A stretch of 64,000 bases of DNA. It comes from Pseudomonas sp. Irchel 3E13 (lineage in GTDB: Bacteria; Pseudomonadota; Gammaproteobacteria; Pseudomonadales; Pseudomonadaceae). Positions 8,969 through 17,238 of the stretch are shown here, piece by piece (within the stretch, counting starts at the first letter, position 1; every line of letters begins with the position of its first letter). The notes beneath the pieces were generated by a model. That model was not told the origin of the DNA, ran no database searches, and was given only the letters and a program-made list of their open reading frames with translations. The stretch covers positions 186,001-250,000 of the forward strand of contig NZ_FYDX01000011.1 in NCBI RefSeq assembly GCF_900187455.1, read 5' to 3'. The position numbers and the translations under genes were made by a program.

Positions 8969-10149
8969 TGAAGGTTCCTGCTCAACACCAATAGGGCGAT
9001 ATCATCCGGCATCTCCCCAAGCGTAGCCAATCCGAATCGTTGCCGCAGGCCATCCAGGCTGCCGCCCGCGTCCCTGACAATCTCAGGCAGGGATGCTTCT
9101 TTTTCTTTGAGTGTTGCGCCGGGCAAAAGGTCCAGAATGCCATCAGATAGCAGGGTCAGGCTGAACTGCGACGGCAGCTCCAGGACGTGATCCTGGTACG
9201 TTGCTTCGTCGAACAGACCGACCGGCAATCCTCGGCCTTCCAGATAAAGGCTCTGCTCCGGGGTATACAGTACCGGCAGCGGCAGGTGGCCGCCGATGGC
9301 ATAGGTCAGCAATCCGTTGTCTTCATCGATGACACCGCCAACCATGGTCACGTGCTTGCCCAGCTTGCAGTTGATCAGGCCGCGGTTGATGTGCCCGAGC
9401 ACTTCCGACGGCTTGAAGTCCCGCAGGGTGCCGCTGCGCTTGAATTCGAACAGCAGGCGGGTGGTCATGAACTTCAGCAGTACGGTCACGAAGGCCGAGG
9501 ACGCGCCATGGCCGGACACGTCCGCCAGGTAGAAGGCGATCCGCCGCTCGTCGACGCGGAAGTAATCAGCAAAGTCGCCAGAGAGATACAGCGACGGGAT
9601 GATCTGGTGTTCGAAGGAAAACTCGCCAATGCTCCACGGGCTTTCCGGGAGCATGTTCATCTGCACCTGGCGACCCGCTGTCTGGTCTTCCTGAAGCAGG
9701 TGGAGGCTGGCTTCAAGTTCACGGTTGGCGGTTTCGAGCTTTTCCCGGTAGCGCTGGTTTTCCTTGATCAGGTACGCACGATCGAGCGCGCGGCGAACCG
9801 AGTGCTCGAGCACTGCGAGGTCTTCAAGCGGCTTGATCAGGTAATCGGCAGCGCCCAGACGCAGGGCTTCGACAGCATCGTTCATCACGCCCGCACCGGA
9901 AACCACGATCACCGGCAGGTCAGGCGCACGTTCGGTCACTTGTCGGATCAGCTCCAGACCGCCCATTTGCGGCATGCGCAGGTCACAGAGCACAAGGTCG
10001 GGACGATCCTGCTCGAAGACTTGAAGGCCCTGCTGGCCATTGCTTGCCTGCAGGACACTGAAACCGCTGTCTTCCAGGTAGGCGGCGAGGCTCTCGCGCA
10101 CCACGTCGTCGTCATCGATTATCAGCAGCGTTGCACTGGTTTTCTGCAT
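8965..10149 (-). CDS. rssB: Response regulator with PP2C/SpoIIE phosphatase domain, RssB type
   Basis: The 394-residue protein begins with a receiver domain. The acidic cluster is IIDDDD at 10-15, the phospho-acceptor Asp56 lies in LVLCDLRMPQMGG, and the conserved lysine is in DYLIKPLEDL. A helical, probably coiled-coil linker runs through roughly 125-175 (ENQRYREKLETANRELEASL). The rest is a PP2C/SpoIIE serine phosphatase with the metal-binding motif YLADVSGHGASSAF. Phosphorylation of Asp56 presumably switches the phosphatase, which acts on RssC. ATG at 10149 gives the standard length; the frame is open to 10230 with no reason to use it. Its kinase is not encoded in this window. Confidence 0.88.
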   Translation of the reverse strand: MQKTSATLLIIDDDDVVRESLAAYLEDSGFSVLQASNGQQGLQVFEQDRPDLVLCDLRMPQMGGLELIRQVTERAPDLPVIVVSGAGVMNDAVEALRLGAADYLIKPLEDLAVLEHSVRRALDRAYLIKENQRYREKLETANRELEASLHLLQEDQTAGRQVQMNMLPESPWSIGEFSFEHQIIPSLYLSGDFADYFRVDERRIAFYLADVSGHGASSAFVTVLLKFMTTRLLFEFKRSGTLRDFKPSEVLGHINRGLINCKLGKHVTMVGGVIDEDNGLLTYAIGGHLPLPVLYTPEQSLYLEGRGLPVGLFDEATYQDHVLELPSQFSLTLLSDGILDLLPGATLKEKEASLPEIVRDAGGSLDGLRQRFGLATLGEMPDDIALLVLSRNLQ

Positions 10150-10466
10150 GTGGGCAAACGGCGCCAGAAATAGGTTGGCGTAAGCGGCTCGACAGGTTGG
10201 AGCACACGTACTGGATTCTCTTCTAGCCACTCTGTCTATCTGAGTTGTAGGTCAGAAAAAGCCGACCGGCAACTTGCAGAGGTGCCCTGTAAGGCGCAGA
10301 CGGTACTCCCATCCGCCAGGCGTTTCAAGCATGCACCGCCGCTCGCGTGCGGCTGTTTGCAGTGCAAATCACCGGTGGTTATAAAAACCCGGTTTGTGGC
10401 AACTCAATGGAAGGATGCCCCAATGAAAAAGGCGACCCGGAGGTCGCCTTTTCTACTTGCCGACGA
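10150..10466. other. Intergenic region between rssB and mlaA
   Basis: This 317-bp stretch carries the rssB promoter (minus strand) at its left and the terminator that ends mlaA at its right. Open frames across it have no homology that I recognise. I found no clear operator. Confidence 0.5.
10426..10452. terminator. Bidirectional intrinsic terminator after mlaA
   Basis: GGCGACC (10431-10437) pairs with GGTCGCC (10442-10448) around a four-base loop. Five A residues on the left give the T-run for the minus-strand mlaA transcript, and TTTTC follows on the right. Confidence 0.85.
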
Positions 10467-11171
10467 TCAGAAATCGTCTTCGACGTCGCCGTCCTTGACC
10501 TTGAACTCGCGGTTCTGCAGGTAGGCGTTGCGGATGAAGATGTACTTGTCGCCCTGGATCATCTTCTCCGCCGACAGCAGGCTGGCGCGTGTGTCGACCA
10601 GGTCGACGCCGATCGCGGTGTTGCGGGTCGGCACGTGATTCACGTAGCGGTAGGGTTCGGTGTAGGTATCGGGATACTTGCCCAGCGCATCGCGCACGGT
10701 GCTCGGACCCAGCAACGGCAGCATCACGTAAGGACCGCTGTGTACACCCCAGTAGCCCAGGGTCTGGCCGAAGTCTTCATCATTGCGCTGCAGGCCCATT
10801 TTGGTCCCCACATCGAAGAAGCCGCCAAGACCGAAGGTGGTGTTGACGATCAGCCGGGCGGTATCGACACCGGCCGCATGGGGCTTGAGCTGGAGGATGT
10901 TGTTGGCCAGGTTGGTCACATCACCCAGGTTGAGGAACATGTTATGGATGCCGTCTTCCACGAACTGCGGCGTTACAAACCGGTAGCCCTGGGCGATCGG
11001 CTTGAACGCATAGGTGTCGACCGTGTCGTTGAAACGGAAAATCGGCCGGTTGATGCTTTCCCAAGGGTCTTCCTCGGTAGCCGCCTGAGCCGCGAAAGGC
11101 GCCAGCAGCGCAGTTGCGCACACGCTGGCCCGGAACAAACGATCGAGCACGCTCGCACCGATCCCACGCAT
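10467..11171 (-). CDS. mlaA: MlaA/VacJ outer-membrane lipid-asymmetry protein
   Basis: MlaA takes mislocalised phospholipids out of the outer-membrane outer leaflet for return by the Mla pathway. The mature part has the family blocks DPWESINRPIFRFNDTVDTY, NLGDVTNLANNILQ, RLIVNTTFGLGGFFDVG and GPYVMLPLLGPSTVRD. The signal peptide (residues 1-30) ends in LLAPFAAQA-ATEED and shows no lipobox, so it looks like a signal peptidase I substrate, whereas E. coli MlaA is a lipoprotein. ATG at 11171 has AGGAGA upstream. The frame is open to 11279 but the extra residues look non-coding. The rest of the Mla system is not in this window. Confidence 0.93.
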   Translation of the reverse strand: MRGIGASVLDRLFRASVCATALLAPFAAQAATEEDPWESINRPIFRFNDTVDTYAFKPIAQGYRFVTPQFVEDGIHNMFLNLGDVTNLANNILQLKPHAAGVDTARLIVNTTFGLGGFFDVGTKMGLQRNDEDFGQTLGYWGVHSGPYVMLPLLGPSTVRDALGKYPDTYTEPYRYVNHVPTRNTAIGVDLVDTRASLLSAEKMIQGDKYIFIRNAYLQNREFKVKDGDVEDDF

Positions 11172-11340
11172 AGATGTTCTCCTGATGAACGCAACGCGCG
11201 AAACAGCTCCGCGCCAAAGTGGACGAGTATAAAGCCTAGTAACGTTTGCGTCGCAAATAGTTGACGCCACGCGCGTCAAACGCCCGTCACCAAATCGTCA
11301 CGAACGGCCAGTAGTGTCCTGATATTTCAGGGATGTTGCC

Positions 11341-11931
11341 ATGCCTCACGCGCCCGCCTTCACCGCGCTCCTGTTCGGACTTCGTGGCTGCCTGGTCGAC
11401 TTCGGCGGCCGTAGCCTGGACAGCGCGCCGGACCTCCCCGTTCTCCCCACCCCCGGTGCCCTCGACGTACTCGACTGGCTACGCCGCCATCGCGTGCCCT
11501 GCGCCTGGCTGGACGAAGTGCCGGCGCACACCGGCCAACACCTGAGCCGCGCCCTGCCCGACTGGCTGGCGGCAACGCCGCACCACGACGCCAAGCCCTG
11601 GCCCGCGCCGGACGCCTGTTGGCGGGCATTGATGGCCATCGAGGCCAGGCAACTGGATGGCTGTGTGCTGATCAGCGGCGAACCGCGGCTGCTCCAGGCC
11701 GGCCTCAATGCCGGCCTGTGGACCATCGGCCTGGCGGCCTGCGGCCCGTTGTGCGGGTTATCCGAAACCGAGTGGCAAGCGCTGGACGAGAAGCAGCGCG
11801 AGCACAAACGCGGCAAGGCCACCCTGCAACTGTTCAGCCTCGGCGTGCATTCGGTGATCGATCATTTGCAGGAACTGGCCGACTGCCTCGCCGATATCAG
11901 CCAGCGCCGGCTCAAGGGCGAAAAACCCTGA
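11341..11931 (+). CDS. HAD-superfamily-like protein with lost nucleophile motif
   Basis: The 196-residue protein resembles the phosphonatase-type HAD fold: an N-terminal strand and loop (LLFGLRGCLVDFGG), a middle segment with CVLISGEPRLLQAGLNAGLWTIGLA like HAD motifs III-IV, and a C-terminal helix ending in DHLQELADCLADI. The first motif should read DxDGTxxD, but here the first Asp is replaced (GLRGCLVDFG), so phosphohydrolase activity is doubtful. In P. aeruginosa a similar gene (PA2803 by recollection) sits at this place and was named after phosphonoacetaldehyde hydrolase. No phn genes accompany it. Function unknown. Confidence 0.75.
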   Translation: MPHAPAFTALLFGLRGCLVDFGGRSLDSAPDLPVLPTPGALDVLDWLRRHRVPCAWLDEVPAHTGQHLSRALPDWLAATPHHDAKPWPAPDACWRALMAIEARQLDGCVLISGEPRLLQAGLNAGLWTIGLAACGPLCGLSETEWQALDEKQREHKRGKATLQLFSLGVHSVIDHLQELADCLADISQRRLKGEKP

Positions 11932-12053
11932 CCACCCGCGCTTGATCCGGATCATGCAAAGCCGGCCCGTGTGGATTAATCTGTCAGCCATGCATGGACC
12001 TTTCGCACAAGGCAGGGGTCCATGGCTGTGCCTACTGATAAAGGGAGATCACC

Positions 12054-12317
12054 ATGCCTGCCCGCGAACTGCAAGAACAGCTCAACACCCTGCGCGAGCA
12101 ACTGGAGCAAAACCCGCCGCTGTCGCTGGAAGAGCGTGAGCAACTCCAGGTGCTGATGCAGCAAATCGATGCCCAGATCAAACTGGAAGCGGCAACCCAG
12201 GACACCAACCTGGTCGACGGCGTCAACCTCGCCGTGGAACGCTTCGAGGTCGATCACCCGGGCCTGACCGCCACCTTACGCAATATCGTTCAGAGCCTGC
12301 AAAGCATGGGGATCTGA
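12054..12317 (+). CDS. DUF4404 family small protein
   Basis: This 87-residue protein is mostly helical and highly charged: an N-terminal helix LQEQLNTLREQLEQ, then LSLEEREQLQVLMQQIDAQI, and a C-terminal VERFEVDHPGLTATLRNIVQ that marks the DUF4404 family. It has no membrane segment or signal peptide. Heptad-like leucines suggest a small coiled coil that may oligomerise. The function is unknown. It is followed by a palindromic terminator shared with the convergent queF gene. Confidence 0.88.
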   Translation: MPARELQEQLNTLREQLEQNPPLSLEEREQLQVLMQQIDAQIKLEAATQDTNLVDGVNLAVERFEVDHPGLTATLRNIVQSLQSMGI

Positions 12318-12335
12318 ACCCACCCCGCTCAAATA

Positions 12336-12361
12336 AAAAGCCCCGTCTAGACGGGGCTTTT
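12336..12361. terminator. Bidirectional intrinsic terminator
   Basis: The 26-base perfect palindrome around GCCCCGTCTAGACGGGGC carries A4 on one side and T4-5 on the other, so it can end both the DUF4404 transcript (plus) and queF (minus, stop at 12365). Confidence 0.93.
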
Positions 12362-12364
12362 TCG

Positions 12365-13195
12365 TTACTGCCGGACCAACCGACGGTTGTCCGGACTCAC
12401 CGGCCCGAGGCTGCGGTACGGGTTGATGTCCAGCCCGCCACGGCGCACATAGCGCGCGTACACCGTCAGGTGCTGCGGATCGAGCAGGCGCTTGAGGTCG
12501 AGGAAGATGCGCTCCACGCACTGCTCATGGAAGTCCGCGTGCTGGCGGAAACTGATCAGGTACGTCAGCAGGCTTGCCGCATCCAGCTCCGGGCCGCGGT
12601 ACTCGACGACCACGCTGCCCCAGTCCGGCTGACCGGTCACCGGGCAGTTGGACTTGAGCAAATGGCTGTGCAGGGTCTGCTCGACCACCTTGTCCGTGTT
12701 GCAACGCAGCAACTCAGGTTGCGGTTGCTCGTAGTTGCTGATGCTCACGTCCAGCTCGTCGATGCACTGGCCCGGCAACCCGGCCACACCCTCTTTTTCC
12801 ACATCACCCAGGGTGCGGATACGCACGCTCACCGGCTTGCCGGCGGCCGCGCCGAGGTCTTTCTCCAGGCAGGCCTGCAGCGCCTGCGGCGAGTCGAAGG
12901 CGGTCTGGTTCAGCGAATTGAGGTAGAGCTTGAACGACTTGGACTCGATGATGTTCGGCGAATCCGCAGGAATGGCGAACTCACCGATGGCCACCACCGG
13001 CTTGCCCGATGGCAGCAGCCAGGACAGCTCGAAGCAGTTCCAGAAATCGGTGCCGTGCCACGGCAGGGTCTCGGCGCTGACGCCCAGCTCGGCCCATTTG
13101 GCGGTACGCGGGATAGGGAACAGCAACGAAGGCGTGTAAGTGGAAACGTATTCGCTGGATTTACCCAGCGGGGAATGTTCTGCAGCGGGGTGCAT
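12365..13195 (-). CDS. queF: NADPH-dependent 7-cyano-7-deazaguanine reductase
   Basis: QueF reduces preQ0 to preQ1 in queuosine biosynthesis for tRNA. The 276-residue length is the two-domain (YqfF/QueF type II) form. The QueF signature IIESKSFKLYLNSLNQT is present near residues 88-104. The catalytic cysteine lies in KSNCPVTGQPDW, and the C-terminal substrate-binding part has FHEQCVERIFLDL and RRGGLDINPYRS. Both tunnelling-fold halves are complete. No preQ1 riboswitch is apparent upstream. It converges on the DUF4404 gene through a shared terminator. Confidence 0.97.
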   Translation of the reverse strand: MHPAAEHSPLGKSSEYVSTYTPSLLFPIPRTAKWAELGVSAETLPWHGTDFWNCFELSWLLPSGKPVVAIGEFAIPADSPNIIESKSFKLYLNSLNQTAFDSPQALQACLEKDLGAAAGKPVSVRIRTLGDVEKEGVAGLPGQCIDELDVSISNYEQPQPELLRCNTDKVVEQTLHSHLLKSNCPVTGQPDWGSVVVEYRGPELDAASLLTYLISFRQHADFHEQCVERIFLDLKRLLDPQHLTVYARYVRRGGLDINPYRSLGPVSPDNRRLVRQ

Positions 13196-13252
13196 GGCTC
13201 AAACCTGAAGGACGAAATTGCCGTAGTTTATCGGGTTTGCGCCTGCCTTTGG

Positions 13253-13744
13253 TCATTGCGCGATGGTCAGCTTGCCAACCATCCCGGCCTGATAGTGCCC
13301 CGGCACGTTGCAGGCGAACTCGATCGGGGTCGACTGGCTGAAGCTCCAGGTCAATTCACCGCGCTGGCCCGGCGCGACCATCACCATGTTCGGCTCGTCA
13401 TGCTGCATCGCGCCGTGCTCCATTCCCCCATGGCCCATGCTGGCGTGGTCCATGGTCGCCATCGCCAGCATTTCCTTCTGGTGCTGCGCATGCATGGCCG
13501 CATCGCCAAGGTTGAACTCGTGGGCCACCTGACCCTTGTTGATCACCACGAAGCGCACCGTCTCCCCGGCCTTCACTTCCAGGCTGCGCGGCTCGAAGTA
13601 CATGTCACCCAGCACCACCTCGACGGTGCGCGTGGCCTTGGCCGCTGGCGCTGGCTGGCCGAAAGCGAACTCGTGTGCGCCCGGCGCGGCCATGGCCGGA
13701 AGGCTGAGCAGTGCGAGGACGGCAGCGGTTATCAGGGATTTCAT
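13253..13744 (-). CDS. Periplasmic cupredoxin-like copper protein with Met/His-rich loop
   Basis: A Sec signal peptide (MKSLITAAVLALLSLPAMA) precedes a mature domain of about 144 residues with a plastocyanin/azurin-like fold. The probable type I copper ligands are the His in VAHEFNLGD and Cys, His and Met in FACNVPGHYQAGMVGKL. Between them lies a loop rich in Met and His (MDHASMGHGGMEHGAMQHDE) that probably binds extra copper, as in PcoE/CopA-type loops. ATG at 13744 with GAGGAA upstream is preferred over the longer frame to 13789. It is divergent from copRS, and a copper-regulator box between them argues that it is induced by copper. Confidence 0.9.
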   Translation of the reverse strand: MKSLITAAVLALLSLPAMAAPGAHEFAFGQPAPAAKATRTVEVVLGDMYFEPRSLEVKAGETVRFVVINKGQVAHEFNLGDAAMHAQHQKEMLAMATMDHASMGHGGMEHGAMQHDEPNMVMVAPGQRGELTWSFSQSTPIEFACNVPGHYQAGMVGKLTIAQ

Positions 13745-13819
13745 CGGGGTGTTCCTCATCATCGATTGCTTCATGCCGCCATAGTGCAAAGCCGGCGCTG
13801 GCGTCCACCTGACGAAAAG

Positions 13820-13835
13820 ATTACAACTTTGTCAG
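13820..13835. promoter_or_regulatory. Cop box (CopR/CusR-type operator)
   Basis: ATTACAACTTTGTCAG differs by one base in each half from the CusR/CopR palindrome ATGACAA-N2-TTGTCAT. It sits between the cupredoxin gene and copR, where a CopR site serving both promoters is expected. The consensus is known; the assignment is inference. Confidence 0.7.
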
Positions 13836-13897
13836 CTTCGCCCTGCCTGAATGCAGGAAAGGTATAACGTCCCTGCCCCACCGCCTCCGAGAACCCC

Positions 13898-14578
13898 ATG
13901 AAACTGTTGATCGTCGAAGACCAGGCCAAGACCGGCCAGTACCTGCGCCAGGGCCTCAGCGAGGCCGGGTTCAGTACCGAGCTGGCCAACGACGGCGACA
14001 GCGGCCAGCACCTGGCGCTGACCGGCGACTATGACCTGCTGATCCTCGATGTGATGCTGCCCGGTCGCAATGGCTGGCAGATTCTCCAGGCTGTGCGTGA
14101 CGCCGGCCTCAATGTGCCGGTGCTGTTCCTCACCGCCCGCGATGCCGTGGAAGACCGGGTCCACGGCCTGGAACTGGGCGCCGACGACTATCTGGTCAAG
14201 CCGTTCGCCTTCTCCGAGCTGCTGGCGCGGGTCCGCACCCTGCTGCGTCGCGGCCTCAACCCGGCTCAGGAAACCACCCTCGGCCTGGCCGACCTGCGCC
14301 TGGACCTGATCCGCCGCCGGGTCGAACGCGGCGGCCAGCGCCTAGACCTGACCGCCAAGGAGTTCGCCCTGCTGGAACTGCTGCTGCGGCGCCAGGGCGA
14401 GGTGCTGCCCAAATCGCTGATCGCTTCGCAGGTCTGGGACATGAATTTCGACAGCGACACCAACGTCATCGAAGTGGCGATCCGCCGGCTGCGCCTGAAG
14501 ATCGACGATGCCCACGACAATAAGCTGATCCACACGGTGCGCGGCATGGGCTATGTGCTCGAAGAGCGTCCGGCCTGA
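13898..14578 (+). CDS. copR: Copper response regulator CopR (OmpR/PhoB type)
   Basis: The 226-residue protein has a receiver domain (acceptor Asp51 in YDLLILDVMLPGRNGW, switch lysine in DDYLVKPFAFSELLAR) and a winged-helix DNA-binding domain (LTAKEFALLELLLRRQGEVL, then VWDMNFDSDTNVIEVAIRRL). The heavy-metal subgroup (CopR, CusR, IrlR) is recognised by this wing sequence. It should activate copper-resistance genes, including the divergent cupredoxin gene, and itself, through the box at 13820-13835. Its stop overlaps the copS start (TGATG), so the two are translationally coupled. Confidence 0.93.
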   Translation: MKLLIVEDQAKTGQYLRQGLSEAGFSTELANDGDSGQHLALTGDYDLLILDVMLPGRNGWQILQAVRDAGLNVPVLFLTARDAVEDRVHGLELGADDYLVKPFAFSELLARVRTLLRRGLNPAQETTLGLADLRLDLIRRRVERGGQRLDLTAKEFALLELLLRRQGEVLPKSLIASQVWDMNFDSDTNVIEVAIRRLRLKIDDAHDNKLIHTVRGMGYVLEERPA

Positions 14579-15918
14579 TGCTCCGGCTGTCCCTCGGCGC
14601 CCGCCTCGCCCTGCTGTTCGCCGCCTGCACCGCCGTGGTGTCGCTGCTGGCGGGGATCCTGTTCAGCCGCGCCAGCGAAACCCACTTCATCGAACTCGAC
14701 CAGCAATTGCTCAACAGCCGCCTGCCGGTCCTGCAGCGCATGCTCGAGGGTGTGCACAGCAGCGCCGACCTCGCCTTGCGCCTGCCCGCCCTGCAGAGCG
14801 AGCTGAGCCACCAGTCCGATCTGGCCCTGCGTATCCGCGGCACCGACGGCGAGATCTGGTTCGACAGCCGCGCGGGCCTGCCTGATGCGCCGGCAGGGCC
14901 TGGCCTGAACACCCTGCGCGCCGAACATGCCGACTACCGCAGCCTCGGCGTGCAACTGCCAGACCTGCAACTGACGCTGCTGCTCGACATCACCCACCAC
15001 CAACATTTCCTGCAACGCATGCAGCGGCTGATCTGGCTGACCGTCGGCCTCTGCGCGCTGGCCACCGCCCTGCTCGGGGTCTGGGCTGCGCGCAGCGGCC
15101 TGCGCCCGTTGCGCCAGATGGGCGAGATTGCCGCCAGCGTTTCCGCGCGCTCGCTGACCACCCGCCTGCCGGTGGGGCAGATGCCGGTGGAACTGGCGGA
15201 ACTGGCAACCACGATGAACGCCATGCTGGAGCGACTGGACGACGCCTTCCAGCGCCTCTCGGCCTTCTCCGCCGATATCGCCCATGAATTACGCACGCCG
15301 CTGTCGAACCTGCTGACCCACACCCAGGTCACCCTGACCCGGCCGCGCAGCCTGGACGAATACCGCGAAGCGCTGCACGGCAACCTCGAAGAGCTGCAAT
15401 GGATGGCGCAACTGGTCAACGACATGCTTTACCTGGCCAAGGCCGACCACGGCCTGCTGATGCCCAACCGTGAGCCATTGGCGTTGCACGAAGAAGTCGA
15501 TGCGCTGCTGGAGTATTACGCGCCACTGGCCGAGGACGCCCAGGTCCGGCTGGCGCGCAACGGCGCCGCCACGCTGGACGGCGACCGGCATATGCTGCGC
15601 CGCGCCTTGTCCAACCTGCTCGACAATGCGCTGCGCTACACCGCACAGGGAGGGGATATTCAGGTAGGTATCGCGGAAAGTAGCGGGCAACTACGCCTGG
15701 AAGTGGCCAACCGCGGCGAGCCGATCGATCCGGCGCTGCTGCCGCGGCTGTTCGATCGTTTCTACCGCGCCGACCCGGCACGCCGGGCTGGCAGCAGCGA
15801 ACATGCGGGGCTGGGCTTGGCCATCACCCAATCCATCGTCCGTGCCCATGGCGGGACGCTGCGCGCCGAATCGGCCGATGGCTGGACGCGTTTCATCATC
15901 CAGCTACCGGCCGCCTGA
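14578..15918 (+). CDS. copS: Copper sensor histidine kinase CopS
   Basis: The 446-residue protein has an N-terminal membrane segment (about residues 8-30), a periplasmic sensor of about 130 residues, a second membrane segment near 150-170, HAMP, and the kinase core. The phosphorylated histidine is in FSADIAHELRTPLSNLLTH (near 236). The ATPase has N box SNLLDNALRYTAQGG, then VANRGEPIDPALLPRLFDRF and GLGLAITQSIV. This layout and length are standard for CusS/CopS heavy-metal sensors, which detect periplasmic copper or silver. It partners the coupled copR. It converges on lolE with only nine bases between the stops. Confidence 0.93.
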   Translation: MLRLSLGARLALLFAACTAVVSLLAGILFSRASETHFIELDQQLLNSRLPVLQRMLEGVHSSADLALRLPALQSELSHQSDLALRIRGTDGEIWFDSRAGLPDAPAGPGLNTLRAEHADYRSLGVQLPDLQLTLLLDITHHQHFLQRMQRLIWLTVGLCALATALLGVWAARSGLRPLRQMGEIAASVSARSLTTRLPVGQMPVELAELATTMNAMLERLDDAFQRLSAFSADIAHELRTPLSNLLTHTQVTLTRPRSLDEYREALHGNLEELQWMAQLVNDMLYLAKADHGLLMPNREPLALHEEVDALLEYYAPLAEDAQVRLARNGAATLDGDRHMLRRALSNLLDNALRYTAQGGDIQVGIAESSGQLRLEVANRGEPIDPALLPRLFDRFYRADPARRAGSSEHAGLGLAITQSIVRAHGGTLRAESADGWTRFIIQLPAA

Positions 15919-15927
15919 CAACGCCGT

Positions 15928-17172
15928 TTACTCGTAGCGCAGCGCCATGGCCGGCTCGACCTGCGATGCACGCCAGGCCGGGTAAATCGTCGCGAGGAAG
16001 CTCATCACCAGGCCGGCGCTGCAGATCAGCGCCACATCGCCCCACTGCAACTCCGATGGCAGCGAGCTGATGAAATACACGTCAGAGGTGAAGATATGCT
16101 GGCCGCTGATGCGCTCCAGCCAACCCACCAGCGCGCTGACATTCAACGCCGCTAACACCCCGAACACACCGCCGATCAGGGTGCCGACCACGCCGATCAG
16201 GCTGCCCTGAACCATGAACGCGCCCATGATCTGCCCGGGTGTTGCGCCGATGGTGCGCAGGATGGCGATGTCCGCGCCCTTGTCGTTCACTACCATGATC
16301 AGGGTGGCGATGATGTTGAACGCCGCCACCGCGATGATCATCAGCAGCAACAGGCCGATCATGGTCTTTTCCATTTTCATGGCGCTGAACAGGCTGCCCT
16401 GGGTGTGGGTCCAGTCGTCGGCGCGGTACTGATCGCCAAGCCCCGCGACAATCGCCGCGGACACCGCCGGCGCGGCGTACAGATCCTTGAGCTTGAGGCG
16501 CACGCTCTGCACCTGGTTCGGCTCCCAACGCTGCATCTGCGCGGCGTCGGCCACATGGATCATGCCCATGGAACCATCCAGCTCGGCGCCGACCTTGAAG
16601 ATCCCGACCACGTTGAGGCGCTGCATGCGCGGGGTGATGCCACCCGCTTCGCTGCTCACCTCGGGCACGATCAGGGTCAGCTTGTCACCGACGCTCAGGC
16701 GGAAACGCCGCGCGGTGATTTCGCCGATGACCACGCCGAACTCGCCCGGCTTGAGGTCTTCCAGGCGACCCTGGACGATGTGCTCGGCGACGATCGAAAC
16801 CTTGCCTTCCTGTTCCGGGTCGATGCCGTTGATCTTGATCGGCTGCATCGAACCCTTGTAGGAAAGCATGCCTTCCATTTCGGTGAAGGGCACTGCGGCG
16901 ATGACCTCGGGATTCTTCAGCGCGGCGGCGGCCACCGGCTGCCAGTCGTCCAGCGGCTTGACGCCGACGATGGTGGCGTGCGGCACCATGCCGAGGATGC
17001 GCGAGCTCATCTCGCGCTGGAAGCCGTTCATCACCGACAACACCACGATCATCGCCAGCACGCCCAGGGACAGGCCGATCATCGATGTCATGGAAATGAA
17101 CGAGATGAAATGGTTGCGGCGCTTGGCGCGGGTGTAGCGCGCGCCGATGAAAATAGACAAGGGTCTGAACAT
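15928..17172 (-). CDS. lolE: Lipoprotein-releasing ABC permease LolE (second LolC/E homologue)
   Basis: This 414-residue inner-membrane protein has the four-helix LolC/E layout: one helix after the conserved start SIFIGARYTRAKRRNHFISF, a large periplasmic domain (about residues 50-270) and three C-terminal helices ending in the family tail SQVEPAMALRYE. With LolC and the ATPase LolD it extracts outer-membrane lipoproteins from the inner membrane and hands them to LolA. It is the last gene of lolC-lolD-lolE. The ATG at 17172 matches the paralogue start; an upstream in-frame ATG at 17184 is possible. Assignment as LolE rather than LolC rests on gene order. Confidence 0.92.
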   Translation of the reverse strand: MFRPLSIFIGARYTRAKRRNHFISFISMTSMIGLSLGVLAMIVVLSVMNGFQREMSSRILGMVPHATIVGVKPLDDWQPVAAAALKNPEVIAAVPFTEMEGMLSYKGSMQPIKINGIDPEQEGKVSIVAEHIVQGRLEDLKPGEFGVVIGEITARRFRLSVGDKLTLIVPEVSSEAGGITPRMQRLNVVGIFKVGAELDGSMGMIHVADAAQMQRWEPNQVQSVRLKLKDLYAAPAVSAAIVAGLGDQYRADDWTHTQGSLFSAMKMEKTMIGLLLLMIIAVAAFNIIATLIMVVNDKGADIAILRTIGATPGQIMGAFMVQGSLIGVVGTLIGGVFGVLAALNVSALVGWLERISGQHIFTSDVYFISSLPSELQWGDVALICSAGLVMSFLATIYPAWRASQVEPAMALRYE

Positions 17173-17238
17173 GAACGGATGCACCCAGCAAGAATAACGG
17201 CCAAGGCGCCCGGCATCGGCACGGGCGCCCTCCTCGAA

